A DNA stretch of 64,000 bases from Kondoa malvinella (taxonomy: Eukaryota; Basidiomycota; Agaricostilbomycetes; Agaricostilbales; Kondoaceae). The position numbers and the translations under genes are program-made. Location: assembly GCA_039545315.1 (NCBI GenBank), contig BCIM01000002.1, forward strand, positions 895,369 to 959,368, read 5' to 3'. Under the pieces are notes generated by a model. That model had not been told where the DNA came from. It did no database searches and was given only the letters and a program-made list of their open reading frames with translations. Below, in pieces: positions 43,144-54,689 of this stretch (position 1 is its first letter; each line of letters opens with the position of its first letter).

Positions 43144-44916
43144 CTATGCGGATTCCCTCAAATCAGCCAACATGCCCAAAATCCCATCAAAAGCATCATC
43201 GCCCTTCTCACCAGGTAAAGTATACTGCAACCTCGGCGCTAGTTTCGCTAGTCCTTCTTGTCTTCTTGCAACATCTTCCGGTGTGACAGCTTCGAGTTTA
43301 TCGAGAATGTTGGGTGAGAAAGCGTCTTCTGGAGAAAGCACGACTGCGAATTCTTCTATTTCCAGAGAAGCGAAAGACTTGTACGTGTCGGAGGCGAAGA
43401 TGACTGGTATACAGCCTAGCAAGATGGAGTCGAAGAAGCCTCTCCGGGTCGCTGAATCGCCTGGTGCTGTGAATGGCCCAACGGAGATCAGCAATGATCT
43501 TGCTAAAACAGTAGGAGCTCACGTTGTAAGCAGAAGACAGACTCCGACATGGCCACATAAGCAGTCTGAGGGTCGAAATGATATGTGAAGTAAAGATCAG
43601 AGCGATCCAGCTCGGACAGTTGGTTTGCGATGGCTTTTCGCATAACGCTTGAGTCGGGGTTGAGGGTGTCTAGACCTGCTCAGCGATCAGTTTAAGACAT
43701 CTGTGAGAGCCTGGTCCGACTTACGGCCCAGACTGCATGTCAGACTGTGATCAGGCCAGACCATTAGCCGCACGAAACGACAAACGCTCTGAGCCACTCA
43801 CAGCGTCTTCCTCTCTTGTCCCGCAATCCACTGCCTAAACTCCTCATCTTTCCCAGCCTCCAAATGGAACATAGTAGGATAAGGCACCTGCCAGAACTCT
43901 CCTCTACCATGGCCTATCTCACCAATCTCGATATTCAGCACAACTCCATCTTCTTCAAACGCCGTGCGAATGCGTTCATCGAGCATATTCGCCGTATAAG
44001 CGTGCCATATTCTCGGAAGAACCAATAAAAGACTTTGGTATTTTCTTCGACCTTGCAAGCTTGTACTGGTCTCGAGTATCCACTGTTGTACGAGATTACG
44101 CTCTTCGAAACCATGATGACCGAGGGAAGAGGAGCATTTTTCGCAAGAACGTAATCCTTCACCATCTAGGTTGAAATAGATGAAATCTGCTCGACGTAAG
44201 GTAGTATGTGAGGAAGAAGGGAGGAGAGCTAGTCGAGCGTCGAATATGCGCTGAAGGGCGAATTGTGAGGTGTTGCGTAGGGTATAGGGAAAGTCCTGCG
44301 TCCGACTCTATGATTAGCTATGATACAGCGAAAAGTATTGAGACGTACGCCTTTGAAAGGGAATGAGATTTCCTCGCCATAAGCTCTATCGATCACCCTC
44401 GAAGTGATCTGTCTCGGTCGAAGATGATGGCGCCTTGCAGATCTTGGTCGTTTGCACTGTTCAATACAGCTAGCTATAGCATCGTGTATCCTCCTAGGCG
44501 GTCGCAGGACATGGAAGGTTGGTGATTTGGCCGATATCAATTCAGGTATAGGAGGAAACGCGTCAAAGCTTTCTCCTTCGTCGTCGGGCATAGTCATTGA
44601 TATGAACCCAGCTTGCTCTTCTTCAATGTCTTGTTCTGTATCTGTCGTGTCTGGTATCGCAGGCTCTTTATGAGCTATAGGCACATTTGACAAGTTGTGC
44701 GGATGCCAATCTTGCAGTACAGGCTCTTCTACTGCATCCATGTATTGCCCAGTAGCAGTCCAGAAGACCGTTCTGGCTTTCCTACACCTCGCATGAGTTC
44801 AGCCATCAGTTGGGAGATAGCACAAACTGGTAAGGCTGGTCGACATAGACGTGTGACAGAGCGAAAAGGGCGATGATAAAGATGCCCAACGCGTAGGCAT
44901 AGCGTCTTGTGCTCAT
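43144..44916 (-). CDS. Exostosin-family glycosyltransferase (GT47-like), type II membrane protein
   Basis: ATG at 44916 gives MSTRRYAYALGIFIIALFAL, a short cytosolic tail and signal anchor typical of Golgi glycosyltransferases. The stem is acidic (DTTDTEQDIEEEQAG). Later exons give FADARLALLPSS-like sequence, ADFIYFNLDGEG, ARIWHAYTANMLDERI, then SSVMRKAIANQLSELDRSDL and TYHFDPQTAYVAMSES. The C-terminal exon carries the exostosin signature: GDSATRRGFFDSILLGCIPV, IFASDTYKSFASLEIEEFAV. Stop at 43144. About six introns. Donor sugar and acceptor are unknown. Exostosins are best known from animals and plants but occur in fungi and algae. The start could be 85 codons further up if an upstream non-ATG were used, which I doubt. 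Confidence 0.82.
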
Positions 44917-45569
44917 AACAGCATGATGGCCAGCTGGCAAAGTATTTCTTTCACGACCTAAAGTCTGGCGCGCTTTGACCGCGTCAAGAAATTGCTGCAA
45001 GTGGGTATTTAGGGCTGTCTAGCTCTCTCTGAGGTATCTGTGAGTCGTTGGTATATCCGAAATCGTTGCGGTCTGACAAGCGTCGCCAAATGCAGTAGTA
45101 GCCTGTTGTCGACTAAACAACTGGCAATCGACTCATGGCTTCCTGTTTGTGCTATGAGTATGCTACGCAGCAGTCCTTTCCGTCTTGGACTGCGCGAAGA
45201 TTGGCAAACTTCTCTTGACGCGCCTGTACTTTATTCCGCTCTCAAGACAGACCAAACATTGCCTAGACCTGCTGCGCCCTTGTACCAGATTGGCTTGAGC
45301 ATTTCCCGCGCTGGCGACTTGCGACCGCCTTGACATTCTACCCTTCAAGCATAGACCGCATCTCACACCAAGCAGCAGTCGCTTCCCCTAATTCTGATTC
45401 CAATCCTGTCTGATCTGCCAGCTCCTACTATCGGACGGCTCGAGATTCGGGAGCAACGGCGGGATTTGCTAGTGATTGCGAGGCGAACTTGGCATCTGGC
45501 GGTAGTCGCGGACTGAATATACGAAGACTGGAAGTCTTTGGCTTGCCGGGAGACGATGCTGTGCAGAGA
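44917..45569. other. Intergenic stretch
   Basis: A plus-strand frame from ATG 45154 to 45333 (MSMLRSSPFRLGLREDWQ, LYQIGLSISRAGDL) is protein-like for 59 codons but has no other support. No gene called. Confidence 0.4.
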
Positions 45570-46818
45570 CTACAGTATGTCGCCATTTGAAGCTTGTTCA
45601 ACAGCAGGTGTGAAGCGCTTGACTGTCGCAGCTGAGAACTTTGTACCGCAAGTAGTGCACTTCGGAATCGCCGAGCAAAAGACTGGCAAAACTCATCAGC
45701 GTAAATTCCAGACTTTGGCTGAATGCACATACTAGACAAGCAGACAGAGCATACATAGCCAATATTAACTATCTGACGATGGCAAAAGCAAGCTGCTCTA
45801 AGATCGACTGAATCTTGCAAGGGCATGTTGAGGTGTTTCCGAGTATTACGGCCAGGAAGAAACATCATCTGAGCGAAGATTAGCTTGAGACTGTACGGCA
45901 GAATAAAAGACGCACCATAAGGTACTGCAAGAAGCCGGACGCATGCTCCAAGCGATAATAAGCCCCGCCAGTTAGATGAGAAGCTTGCTGTAAGAAGACT
46001 GTATCGCCGCCGTGCACTTTGCATACATCGATAGGTATACTCTGAATGACCAAATCAGTATTCAGCGTGGCCTCAGGGGCAAGAGCTTGCCGTCTTTTGG
46101 GCGGAAAAGATGCAGTTCATGATGGGGATGTATTGAGCTGACGAGTCTGCCGTCACGCTGATGATGAGAATACGAGCTTTAGGTCTAGTCTTTGCTTCCG
46201 TGCGCGAAATGCGATTGATGTCTGGCGGTAACATCAGTCTTGTCCAAATGCTTAGCAGGCAGAACTCACGCGATAAGCTCTTCGATAAAGCTCCGACCAA
46301 GCCCATACGACCTGTACAGCACCGTAAGTAGTGGTCACATACGCCAATAGTAGCCTAGCGCACCATCGCCTTCATCCTCCTCTTGCAACATTTGCATTAG
46401 ACCGTCCGACACTCGTTCATCGACAAAGCGGAATTGCTGATAGCTGTTTGCATCTGGCGTCACTTGTGCAGAGCTCCTGGCGTCCGGCAGCAGGGAAGAG
46501 AAGATCAATTTGCTGCACAGAAATGTCAGAGACTTCAACTGTTTTGACCATAGACCGTCGAATATCACCTATTTCCACGACTCGCGCCATATACAGACAG
46601 CTGGTTCTCATCCCTGAGTGCCAAATGCGCATTGCAAAAGGTCAAGAGGCTTTGTACAGCGTGCTGCAGCGTAATTCCATTCGATTCTTCTTGCTCTGTC
46701 AAAGCCCAGGATAGCGGGTTCAGGTCGAGCTACGAGGTCTCTATGTCAGCTCTAAGCGATGGCCTGTCTCTCCTTTGCTCACTATAATCGAAACGAGATC
46801 TGGATCTGCTGTTGCCAT
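45570..46818 (-). CDS. TFB4: TFIIH core subunit Tfb4 (human p34)
   Basis: Zinc-binding subunit of transcription and repair factor TFIIH. ATG at 46818 gives MATADPDLVSII; the next exon gives LDLNPLSWALTEQEESNG, LQHAVQSLLTFCNAHLALRD, the start of the vWA-like domain. Later exons give SKSLCYINRISRTEAKTRPK, ARILIISVTADSSAQYIPIM, NCIFSAQKT, IPIDVCKVHGGDTVFLQQAS and HLTGGAYYRLE. The C-terminal zinc region reads VDLRAACFCHRQIVNIGYVC, SVCLSI joined across a GTATGT intron to FCSAIPKCTTCGTKFSAATV. TAG at 45570. All expected Cys pairs are present. About seven introns. Confidence 0.93.
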
Positions 46819-47159
46819 GCTTGTTTCGCTCTGAGCGCTCGCACATCTTTGGGATAAGTTCGCAGCGCCATATGTCTATCATAATTACGTTGCCTATCAA
46901 TCTTTTCACACGCGCTCTGCTTCACATGTCGCGTTCAATCCAGGAATGCTCGGCAGACTTGTAAGCAGGAGCTTTCCGAATTCGAAATCCGTTTTCCGTC
47001 TGTGAGTGGGTCATGCTGCAATGTTTTTCATCTCTCCTCTCAGACACAAAAGCGCGTTCATCTGCTTCTTACTCTCTTTCTTCACTCACTTCGCTTTCCG
47101 CTTGATTCGACTCGCTTATCCAGCACTCACATTCTTTACCTTCTGACACTCGTTCAAAC
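46819..47159. promoter_or_regulatory. Divergent upstream region of Tfb4 and chitin deacetylase
   Basis: No gene. The 100 nt before the chitin deacetylase ATG are CT-rich (CTTCTTACTCTCTTTCTTCACTC), a usual fungal leader. Confidence 0.5.
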
Positions 47160-48087
47160 ATGAAGTGCATCGTAGCTACCATCACGTCAATCTATCTTTT
47201 CAGCACTGCTTTTGCTCATCCAGAACGAAGCGACGCGACAACTTCCTTGCAGAAGCGCAATCGTCCATCTATCGTCACTACCTGTCGCAAATCGGGTCAA
47301 TTCGCCTTGACTTTCGACGATGGTCCATACGATTATGAGAACGAAATGAGCAACAAGTTGTCCAAGGCGAACGCAAAGGGCACTTTCTTCGTCAATGGCA
47401 ACAATTGGGAATGCATATATGATCAGGCTGAGACACTTCAAGAGACTTACCGCCAGGGTCATCTGATTGGGTGAGCTCTTCATCTTAGCAAATTAGAGTT
47501 GCCTTGTCTGACCGTTTTGTAGATCTCACACCTGGTCTCACAGCGATATCACTACTCTTTCGCCTACTGCTTTGAGGGATGAAATCAAGAGAGTGGAGGT
47601 TGCGATGAGGAAAATCTTGGGTGTCAAGCCTGCCTTCTTCCGTCCTGTGAGTTCACTTTCTATTGATTGTCTTCTCTGCTGACCTTTTGCCCTTAGCCTT
47701 ACGGAGCTTACGATGACCGCAGTTTAAAGATTGTTCAAGAGATGGGCTACACTCGTATGTCTCTTCCTTGCTTTGCTCTGCTACCCGCTAACAACTGCCT
47801 GAACAGCTATTCTCTGGTCTTTCGACTCTGGAGATTCAGTTGGCGACTCTGCATCTCAGTCTAAAGCACTCTACGCCAAAGTAGCCAAGCAATTCCCCAA
47901 ACCTCACATTGGCCTCAACCATGAAACCTACGCCAGCTCTGCTAAAGAAGTCCTTCCTTACGCTATCAAGCAACTTCAATCGAAAGGCTACAAGTTGGTC
48001 AGCGTCGCTGAATGTCTCGGTCAGCAACCCTACCAGGAAATCTACAGCAGGACTATGCCAAAGAGAGATGCTTCGTGGCACTGCTGA
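47160..48087 (+). CDS. Chitin deacetylase, carbohydrate esterase family 4
   Basis: Secreted metal-dependent enzyme that deacetylates chitin to chitosan in the cell wall. ATG at 47160 opens a signal peptide (MKCIVATITSIYLFSTAFAH). The NodB domain follows with motif 1 TFDDGPYDYE, motif 2 SHTWSHSDITTL, motif 3 RPPYGAYDD, motif 4 WSFDSGDS and motif 5 LNHETY. The catalytic Asp, the metal Asp and both metal His are therefore all present. Introns lie near 47473-47520, 47648-47697, 47756-47807. The gene ends KRDASWHC at 48087. At about 250 residues it is a bare catalytic domain without a chitin-binding module or an obvious GPI tail. Confidence 0.93.
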
Positions 48088-48396
48088 GCGAAGTTATCGG
48101 GTTGTCTGTCTTTTTGGGTTTTCGGGTCGAACTTGTGCTGGCACTCTGTGTGAATATAGTAAACTAATGGAATGGAATCTAGTACTTCTGCTCTCTTCCT
48201 CTGTAGTTGATACTGCCTGCACGCGTCTGACGACGTGTCATGGGATTGTTGCAATGACGTAAACACTCTCGCGATGCCGATGTTGTCCAGTGCGCGCATC
48301 TGTCAGCCCTCTTGCTCCCGTCCCATGTCAATTCACCTTTTGACTCGCACCAGACTCGCTAAACCACTTCCATCAATCTTGCTACAATCTCGCAAC
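48088..48396. other. Intergenic stretch
   Basis: Chitin deacetylase 3' region and promoter of the next gene; nothing else seen. Confidence 0.5.
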
Positions 48397-49397
48397 ATGT
48401 CTATCGAAACTCGTGAGTCGCTTTCGACTTGTGCCTCTTCTTCCCGCTTAAAGCTCGCTGTGACAGCCAACACCAACACCAAGGCTGTCAACAGGACCGG
48501 TCTCACTCCTGAGGAGTCAAAGGTATGTTCTCTTTACGTTCTCAAAGTAACATACGCTGATTGGCTCATCCAGAAATTGGCCCCGCGTCAAGCTCAGCCA
48601 GAAGAGACTTCTTTCCTCAAGCGCCTGCACACCATGTATGCTTGCGACGGCAGCATCAGCGATGACACTTACAGCATGTTCACTGATGACGCTGTGTGAG
48701 TTAAACATGCACGTCTCGAATGCCAAGCTGATGGTCCTGCAGCTTCCACGACCCTGTTGGTCACGCCGATGGCATTGGTCACATTCGCGAGCAGTGTAGG
48801 TCTATTCCTGTTCGTCTGTCAGCGCATCTTAATGTGTCGAGTATACAGTCAACGGTCTGCACAAGATCTTTGAGAAGGCCGTGATCGAGAAGCAGGAGCT
48901 CTTGACCAACCCTCCATCGTACGTTGATCCCCCACCTGATCTGTAACTCTGTTTGATGGACCTTTCGCACAGTCTGCCCAACACCACTTTGGTGGTTGAC
49001 CAGGTCGTTGCCTACTATCGCAAAGCAGCACAGGAAAAGCCTACCAAGACTGTCAACTCTTTGATCTGCATGGAGCGCAACTCTCAAGGCAAGGTCGTCC
49101 GTCTCCAGGAGGTATGCTGTCTCTCTATGCCGCATATTCAGCATGTCTGACGCGTCTTCTAAAGGAATGGGACCATCGGTAGCTTAATTTCTTAGGTTTT
49201 TGCTGTCAGACTGATAAATTGGGTGATTACAGCGGCGAAAAGGACAGTTCCGACGGTTTCCTCGGTCAATTGTCAGAGTACGTTTAGCGCCTTGCAGACG
49301 CTGGTCCATGCTCATTTGCTCTCTCTTTAGATGGCGCAAGAAGCTCACTGTCGCTGTGACTGGCGCCGGGCTTACTCAAGACCCAAAGAAGGTCTAG
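48397..49397 (+). CDS. NTF2/SnoaL-fold protein
   Basis: ATG at 48397 gives MSIET, then a GTGAGT intron. Next exons give NTNTKAVNRTGLTPEESK, then LAPRQAQPEETSFLKRLHTM, YACDGSISDDTYSMFTDDAV, FHDPVGHADGIGHIREQ, FNGLHKIFEKAVIEKQELL, LPNTTLVVDQVVAYYRKAAQ, TVNSLICMERNSQGKVVRLQ and EEWDH. The last exon ends WRKKLTVAVTGAGLTQDPKK, stop at 49397. The pattern (long first helix, F-x-DDAVFHDP, a late EEWDH) is that of fungal SnoaL-like proteins of about 190 residues. Substrate unknown; these act as small-molecule isomerases or non-enzymatic scaffolds. Seven introns. Confidence 0.75.
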
Positions 49398-49629
49398 GCC
49401 TGTGTGATCAGGATGTGTAAAATAGCAAGTCGTATGAATGGAATCATGCAGTATCATCATTTCCTCTGCATTCCACTCGGCGCTGTTCAATTAGAGCAGC
49501 TGACAGATACTGGTCGTCGATCATGCCAACACATCGGAACAGCCACCGAGATGCGATAGTGACAACAGATGATAATGCACATGCAGTAGAACAAAGACCT
49601 CAGATACCCTCGATACTGCTCACTCCACT

Positions 49630-51877
49630 CTATGCAGTCTCAGATGCCCGCTTCTTCTTCTTCTTTTTCTCTGGTTCCTCGCCGTCGACAGTTGACTTGC
49701 GCTTTTTCGACTTTTTGCTTCCATCCGTCACTGCTTCCGCTGCCTCTGCTACAGTTTCCGCGAGGATCTCGGGCTGTGTTGGGTTTGTCTGTTCTACTGC
49801 CGCTTCAGCAGTGGCCTTTGCGAGCTTTTTGGCTTCCTTCTTGAGACGTTTCGCTTCCTTCTTTGCCTAATGTGAGGATCAGCAATGACTCAAAAAGCAC
49901 ACACGAAAGAGCGTACAGCTTCATCGTCGTCGGCTACAGCGGCGGCGCTTTCAGCAACCGGTTCGTCGACTTCCATGGCTTCAGACTTGCGCTTCTGCGA
50001 CGAAACAAGGTAAGCGATATACTCTGGCAGATCATGCAAGGTTGCTCACCTTTTTGTCTTTCTTCTCCTTCTTGTCCTTCTTAGATGATGAAGGCTGTTT
50101 GCAAAGAAGTCCTTCAGCATCAAACAGCGCGAATAGACACCCTGACTAACCTCGACCTCCTCAATAAGAGGACTGCCACTTGTGCTAGCCTTGACCTGAG
50201 CGGGCGTATGCGCAGTAGGGATCAAAAAGTCGGTCGCAGGGTTGTACGTCGTGTTGCCATTCGTCTTCATCTCGAACCTCGACTGGTTTTCCGGCTGTCT
50301 GTTCCTCTTGACGTTCGTGATGCCCAAACCAGCTTCTAACTGCCTCAACCTCGCTTCCAACTTGGCCCTTCCCATCAACCCAATCGAAGCAGCTTCATCT
50401 GCACTTCTAGTATCGGCATCTGCTAGTGCATCGTATCGGACCGCCAGAGATGTTTTACCAGCTACCATTCTCGCCATTTTACCCTTGAGCTGTTGCGGTG
50501 CTGAACCAACAAGAGAAGCATGGAAGAGCAGACCATATTTAGGGGTATCATGTTTCGTCTTGAGTGCTCTGAAAAGTGCCTTTTCCGCTCCCAGGATTTG
50601 TACAGTCGACGCAGGGGCTTTAGCGAGGTTCATCAAGGAGCCAGAGTGGGAAATGAGACGAGCGCCAACGAGTTCGCCAACGAGAGCGGTAAGGTTAGGT
50701 GCGATGGCGGCCATGCGGTTCTTGAGGTATTCGTAGAGTTCCGCGCGGTATTGTGTGATGGAGACGACTTGCTCGGCGAGGAGGTTGATGTGTATCAAGT
50801 CGGTAGCGGAGATTTCAGTACCCATTGAGATGATGGCCGCTCCTTTGATGGTTTCTTCGAGATCTTCGGGTAAAATAGTAGAGAAGTCGGTAGTTGCTGC
50901 GTTGGTACGGTAGCCTGTACACAAGCAATTTAGAGAGTGCACAGATGCAAATATGAAAAAGCTGCGCACCCATTTTTATTATGCACTTTGCGTAAGCCAA
51001 GTTGTCGCTGATGATTTTGGCCATTTCCGGGAAATGCCAGCCGTACCATTCCTACTGAAACATGAGTTACAATCAAGAGAAAAAGTAGAAAGGCGTACCT
51101 TTGTTCGCATAGCGTATATGTTGATCTCCTTGTCTAGGTCATCGAGAAGAGCAATAGCTTGAACAATCATAGTATCGACCTTGTCAGGTGAGAACTTGAG
51201 CTTGTATCTGTGCGTGAAGGATGTGATTCAGCAGGCGCCAGACTTTAGCTGGTCGTTGCATCCCACCTCGAGAGAGAATGTGACAGTCCCAAAGCCATGG
51301 TAGAGATATCCTTCTCGTCTACTTCCATCTCGCCGAGTAAAGAAGCCAGCTGAGATCGAATACCACGGAAGACATCTTGTGTTGTCGAGTCGGAAAGTAC
51401 GTTGAGGGAAAGCTTTTTCGATATCGCACCGCCTTTACGCAAACTAAGCACCCCGCTAACAGCAACCTTCAACTTCACGTACCTAGCTTGGTATCGCTAA
51501 CGAGAAGCGTCTCTTTCGCCTGTTTGCCCTGAATTTCATCCGTCAAGAACTTTTTCAAGCTCTTGCTGAGTTTCCCATCCGATATGGCCGTAATGTCTTC
51601 AACTGCATCGGCCGTAGATTCAAAGCGATGAATGGATTGTAGCTTGAGCCTGTCCATGAGTGTCAGCGTACGCCTGTATCTCGCCAGCCGAGCAGTATTC
51701 ACAGGTTGGCAGCAGATTCTGGAGTGTCGAACTGTTTGTACAAGTCCTTGTCGTCTAGTTTTCCCTTGTCGTTTAGCTTGAAGAGAGCAAAACCGAGCGA
51801 AGTCCTAGAGATTTTCGCATGAGCTCTCGTCCTTGCTGATGCACAGGCGATATGGCTCACTCGAATAGGACGAGCAT
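49630..51877 (-). CDS. NOP58: Nucleolar protein 58, box C/D snoRNP core
   Basis: Core protein of box C/D snoRNPs that guide 2'-O-methylation and pre-rRNA processing. ATG at 51877 gives MLVLFE; further exons read [116 protein letters not shown]. The Nop domain follows: [116 protein letters not shown]. The C-terminal tail is rich in KKE/KKD repeats ending [11 protein letters not shown], stop at 49630. Complete and of normal order. Confidence 0.96.
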
Positions 51878-52549
51878 CTTAGAACGAGTTTGGGTATATT
51901 GGCTGCGAGGGTCTGCTGCAGCTTCTTTGGCTTGAGAATAATTTTCTAGGTCGAAAGAATCAAAATCGTTCAAGGCTTTCGGTCGGATGAATCGGCTGAC
52001 TTGACCCGATACCACCGCGAATGAAGAGAAGAGACCTCTTTCTCGTGCTCTGCTGTCCCTGTGTTCCGTATCTTGATCGCGATCAGCTGCTCTCCGACTC
52101 TAATCGCGTTTGCATTGGGTTTATGAGATGGCCCTAGTAGTCAAACTTGACGCTTGCTTCAAGTTATACCTCTCTGCTTCTCTTTCTCTGCGATATATGA
52201 TGAGACTCGTATTGCTTTCAGTATCTCTATCTTGTTCAAGTCCAAATTGCACGAATCCCTTTTATCCCATCATTGGCGCATCATCTGCTTGTTCAGTGCA
52301 CTGCGCTAAGCTACATGCGTGTGCATTGCTCACGCCGTTGGATGTTTGTTCACGTTGAATCTACCTGTAAGATTCACCACCTGGGCTGACTTGGCCCACG
52401 CTCAACATGTGCTAGGCACCGAAAGCAGAGACAGATGTCTTTTATGCATATCGGGTCTTGGGAGAGACAAGAATACCATATTGCTTCTCTGGTGCTTTCT
52501 TCCATTGGTGCTTTCTTTCTTCCATCCACCCCGCGACGATCGCTCAAAC
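51878..52549. other. Intergenic stretch, divergent promoters
   Basis: Plus-strand frames here are short or non-conserved. A GT-rich exon-like region near 52110-52360 is open but hydrophobic and unsupported. No gene called. Confidence 0.45.
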
Positions 52550-53851
52550 ATGTTTCTGAAGTTCCTCGTATGTCTCGCTCTGGCCAATGCTATCGGTGCA
52601 CTATCCATAAGAGAGAATCAAGTAGACACCGTGAAGCTTCGTCGTCGCCTTTCGGGCAATCTCCCATCAACCAGGGTATGTCAAGATATCATGGCGCGCC
52701 TGCCTTTCGCTCATTTCCGGAATAGAAAACTGCTCGTGATCGCGTACCTTCCCCTTCTGTTTGTCCTGGACAGAATACCCTGTACGACACGGAAAGCATG
52801 CAATGTGGTAAGCAGGGACTGCTCTTGCAGCCGTAGCTGCTCACAAACCACTCTTAGTCTGTCCCCCCCAACTACTTTCAATCCTCGCCAGAAACAGATC
52901 GCTTTTTGACCTGCAGCCAATGCCCGCCATCAAGCAACGTTTCTCCTGCCGGATCTTCGTGTGTCTGCCAAGGCGCATTCACCTATAATCAAGCCTCGAA
53001 TAGCTGTGGTGCGCTCTTTCGCTGTCGACAAATGGCATTAGCTCATCACAGGACTCGCTTTTTTAGATTGTACCAATGGCTACATCACTACGACTAGCGG
53101 AGGCTCAACCTGTACCGTCTGTCCAGCGGACCAGGAACCACAAGATGGGAAATGCGTTTTCCTCGAGCCAATTTCCAAGTATCTCGATTGTCCAAGCACC
53201 TCGGACGCAGGCACTTTCGATAGAGTGGTAATCAGTCGTTCCAATGATCTCGCGAATATTTATTGTGTAAGGAGCCCGTCTGTAATTCGTCTAGCCTCTA
53301 ATCTGTCATCTTAAGATTTTTTCGACAACAAGCGGCTCCGTACGTCTACATATACCTGTCTCATCGGTGACTGATCTGCAGATTGTTTGGCAGACACAAT
53401 GCGCGTATCGCAATGGCAGCCTACAGCCCTTGCAAGCCGATACATGCCCCAGCAGCCTGACCCCGTCTACTGCTACGGCGGGTCAGAGCTGCTACAACAA
53501 CTGTCCCTCAACCAATGGTTCTGTAAATATTCTCGCGCAGTCGTCCATAATCATTGCTGAAAAGTTCTTCAAGGCGAATCTAAGAGCCGCTCAATTCCAA
53601 TCCGGCACGATCAGACGTTTAACATGTCTATACCAGGTCAGTCGTATGTTTCTGTTCCGGGATACTTGCTGACTTTGGCTATTAGCCTCCTGCCGGTTCA
53701 ATTCGTTCTTGCCTTTACAGCCCAGAAACTGGTCTGCTTACAAGCACTGCAGGTACGTTCATCATCTGCTATCGTTGACCATTCTCTCATACATACTACA
53801 GCTGGTTGTGCTGCATCAATTCCTCGTAGTTCACTCTGTCGGCCTGCATAA
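52550..53851 (+). CDS. Secreted Cys-rich modular protein, unknown
   Basis: ATG at 52550 opens a signal peptide (MFLKFLVCLALANAIGALS) followed by IRENQVDTVKLRRRLSGN. The rest is split by introns into Cys-rich pieces: CSCSRSCSQTT, TCSQCPPSSNVSPAGSSCVC, QGAFTYNQASNSCG, LDCTNGYITTTSGGSTCTVC, PADQEPQDGKCVF, YLDCPSTSDAG, CAYRNGSLQPLQADTCPSSL, AGQSCYNNCPSTNGSVNI and a last exon AGCAASIPRSSLCRPA ending at 53851. C-x-x-CP and C-x-C spacing recalls growth-factor-receptor or GCC2/GCC3-type furin-like repeats in fungal secreted proteins. No membrane anchor is seen. The exact exon set is uncertain, with at least six introns. Likely cell wall or extracellular. Confidence 0.65.
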
Positions 53852-54689
53852 GGTGGCTATTAATCTGCTGCATACATCTTGGGATAATGGGTCAATGGTA
53901 GAGACTTTACTTAATGGACGGTGTTGATATGTGTCTATCTGTCTCGAAGGGAAGACTATCCCAAGTGGCTCTGCTCGTCTCGTCGTTTGTACTCTTTTTC
54001 TTCTCCCACTTTTGCGTCTCAGACAGTCGCACGCGTTCTCGCTGGAGCTTTCAAATTGCCTTTCGTCCTCTTTCCGGAATGAGATCCTCACAGAGCTCTT
54101 GCAAAACTCTCCTTAATTCGGTCCAAGCCCGTTCTTTTGCTTTCATGCTATCCCGTCTGTCCTTGACTCGACGAGCAGCTAATTGTTCAGCGATTGCAAT
54201 AGCAATCGGATAGGCAAGCAGGCAAATACGTAGAGGCGCGGCCTTGTGGGGTATCGCTCGCAATGGGAAAGTCCGACGGCTTCAATGCATGAAATTTACA
54301 GCGGATCCGGCCTTTGCCTGGATACTATACCATGATACTGAGCAAGAATGAACACTACTGTTTACTGCTGCTACAGCTCGGTCGCGCAAGGCGCTTCCTT
54401 TCAAGAAAGGCGCGGATCGAATGACGGGCACCCTACGTCACCGGCGTGAGCGGTGACGCTGGCCAAATTTCATGTCCTCAACCGTGACACCTCCTCAACT
54501 ACAACAGCATCTGTACTGCTTCAGCACACGACCTGACTTGCTCTCCAACCTGAAAGCCAAAAGCCGGAAACGAAAAACATTCTCGCCGCTTCTTCTGGAG
54601 CCTATCACAAATTTCCTGCGCCTCTTCGACTTGACGGCCCTGTCACCGCTCTAGCAGCTCCCCTTTAACACTCCCAGCTATCCTATATC
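53852..54689. other. Intergenic stretch
   Basis: Holds a possible small minus-strand gene (54051-54263, listed separately). GC-rich sequence with a TGACGTAG/CACCGGCGTGAGCGGTGACG block near 54435-54460 contains an imperfect inverted repeat. CT-rich leader precedes the ATG at 54690. Confidence 0.45.
54051..54263 (-). CDS. Possible small single-span basic protein
   Basis: Open frame with a hydrophobic segment (LRICLLAYPIAIAIAEQL) followed by a strongly charged helix (AARRVKDRRDSMKAKERAWT, ELRRVLQELCEDL), stop at 54051. This one-span plus charged-helix layout is common in small mitochondrial inner membrane proteins. No ATG lies upstream in this frame, so a 5' exon would be needed that I could not place. 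Weakly supported. Confidence 0.3.
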   Translation of the reverse strand: MRAIPHKAAPLRICLLAYPIAIAIAEQLAARRVKDRRDSMKAKERAWTELRRVLQELCEDLIPERGRKAI

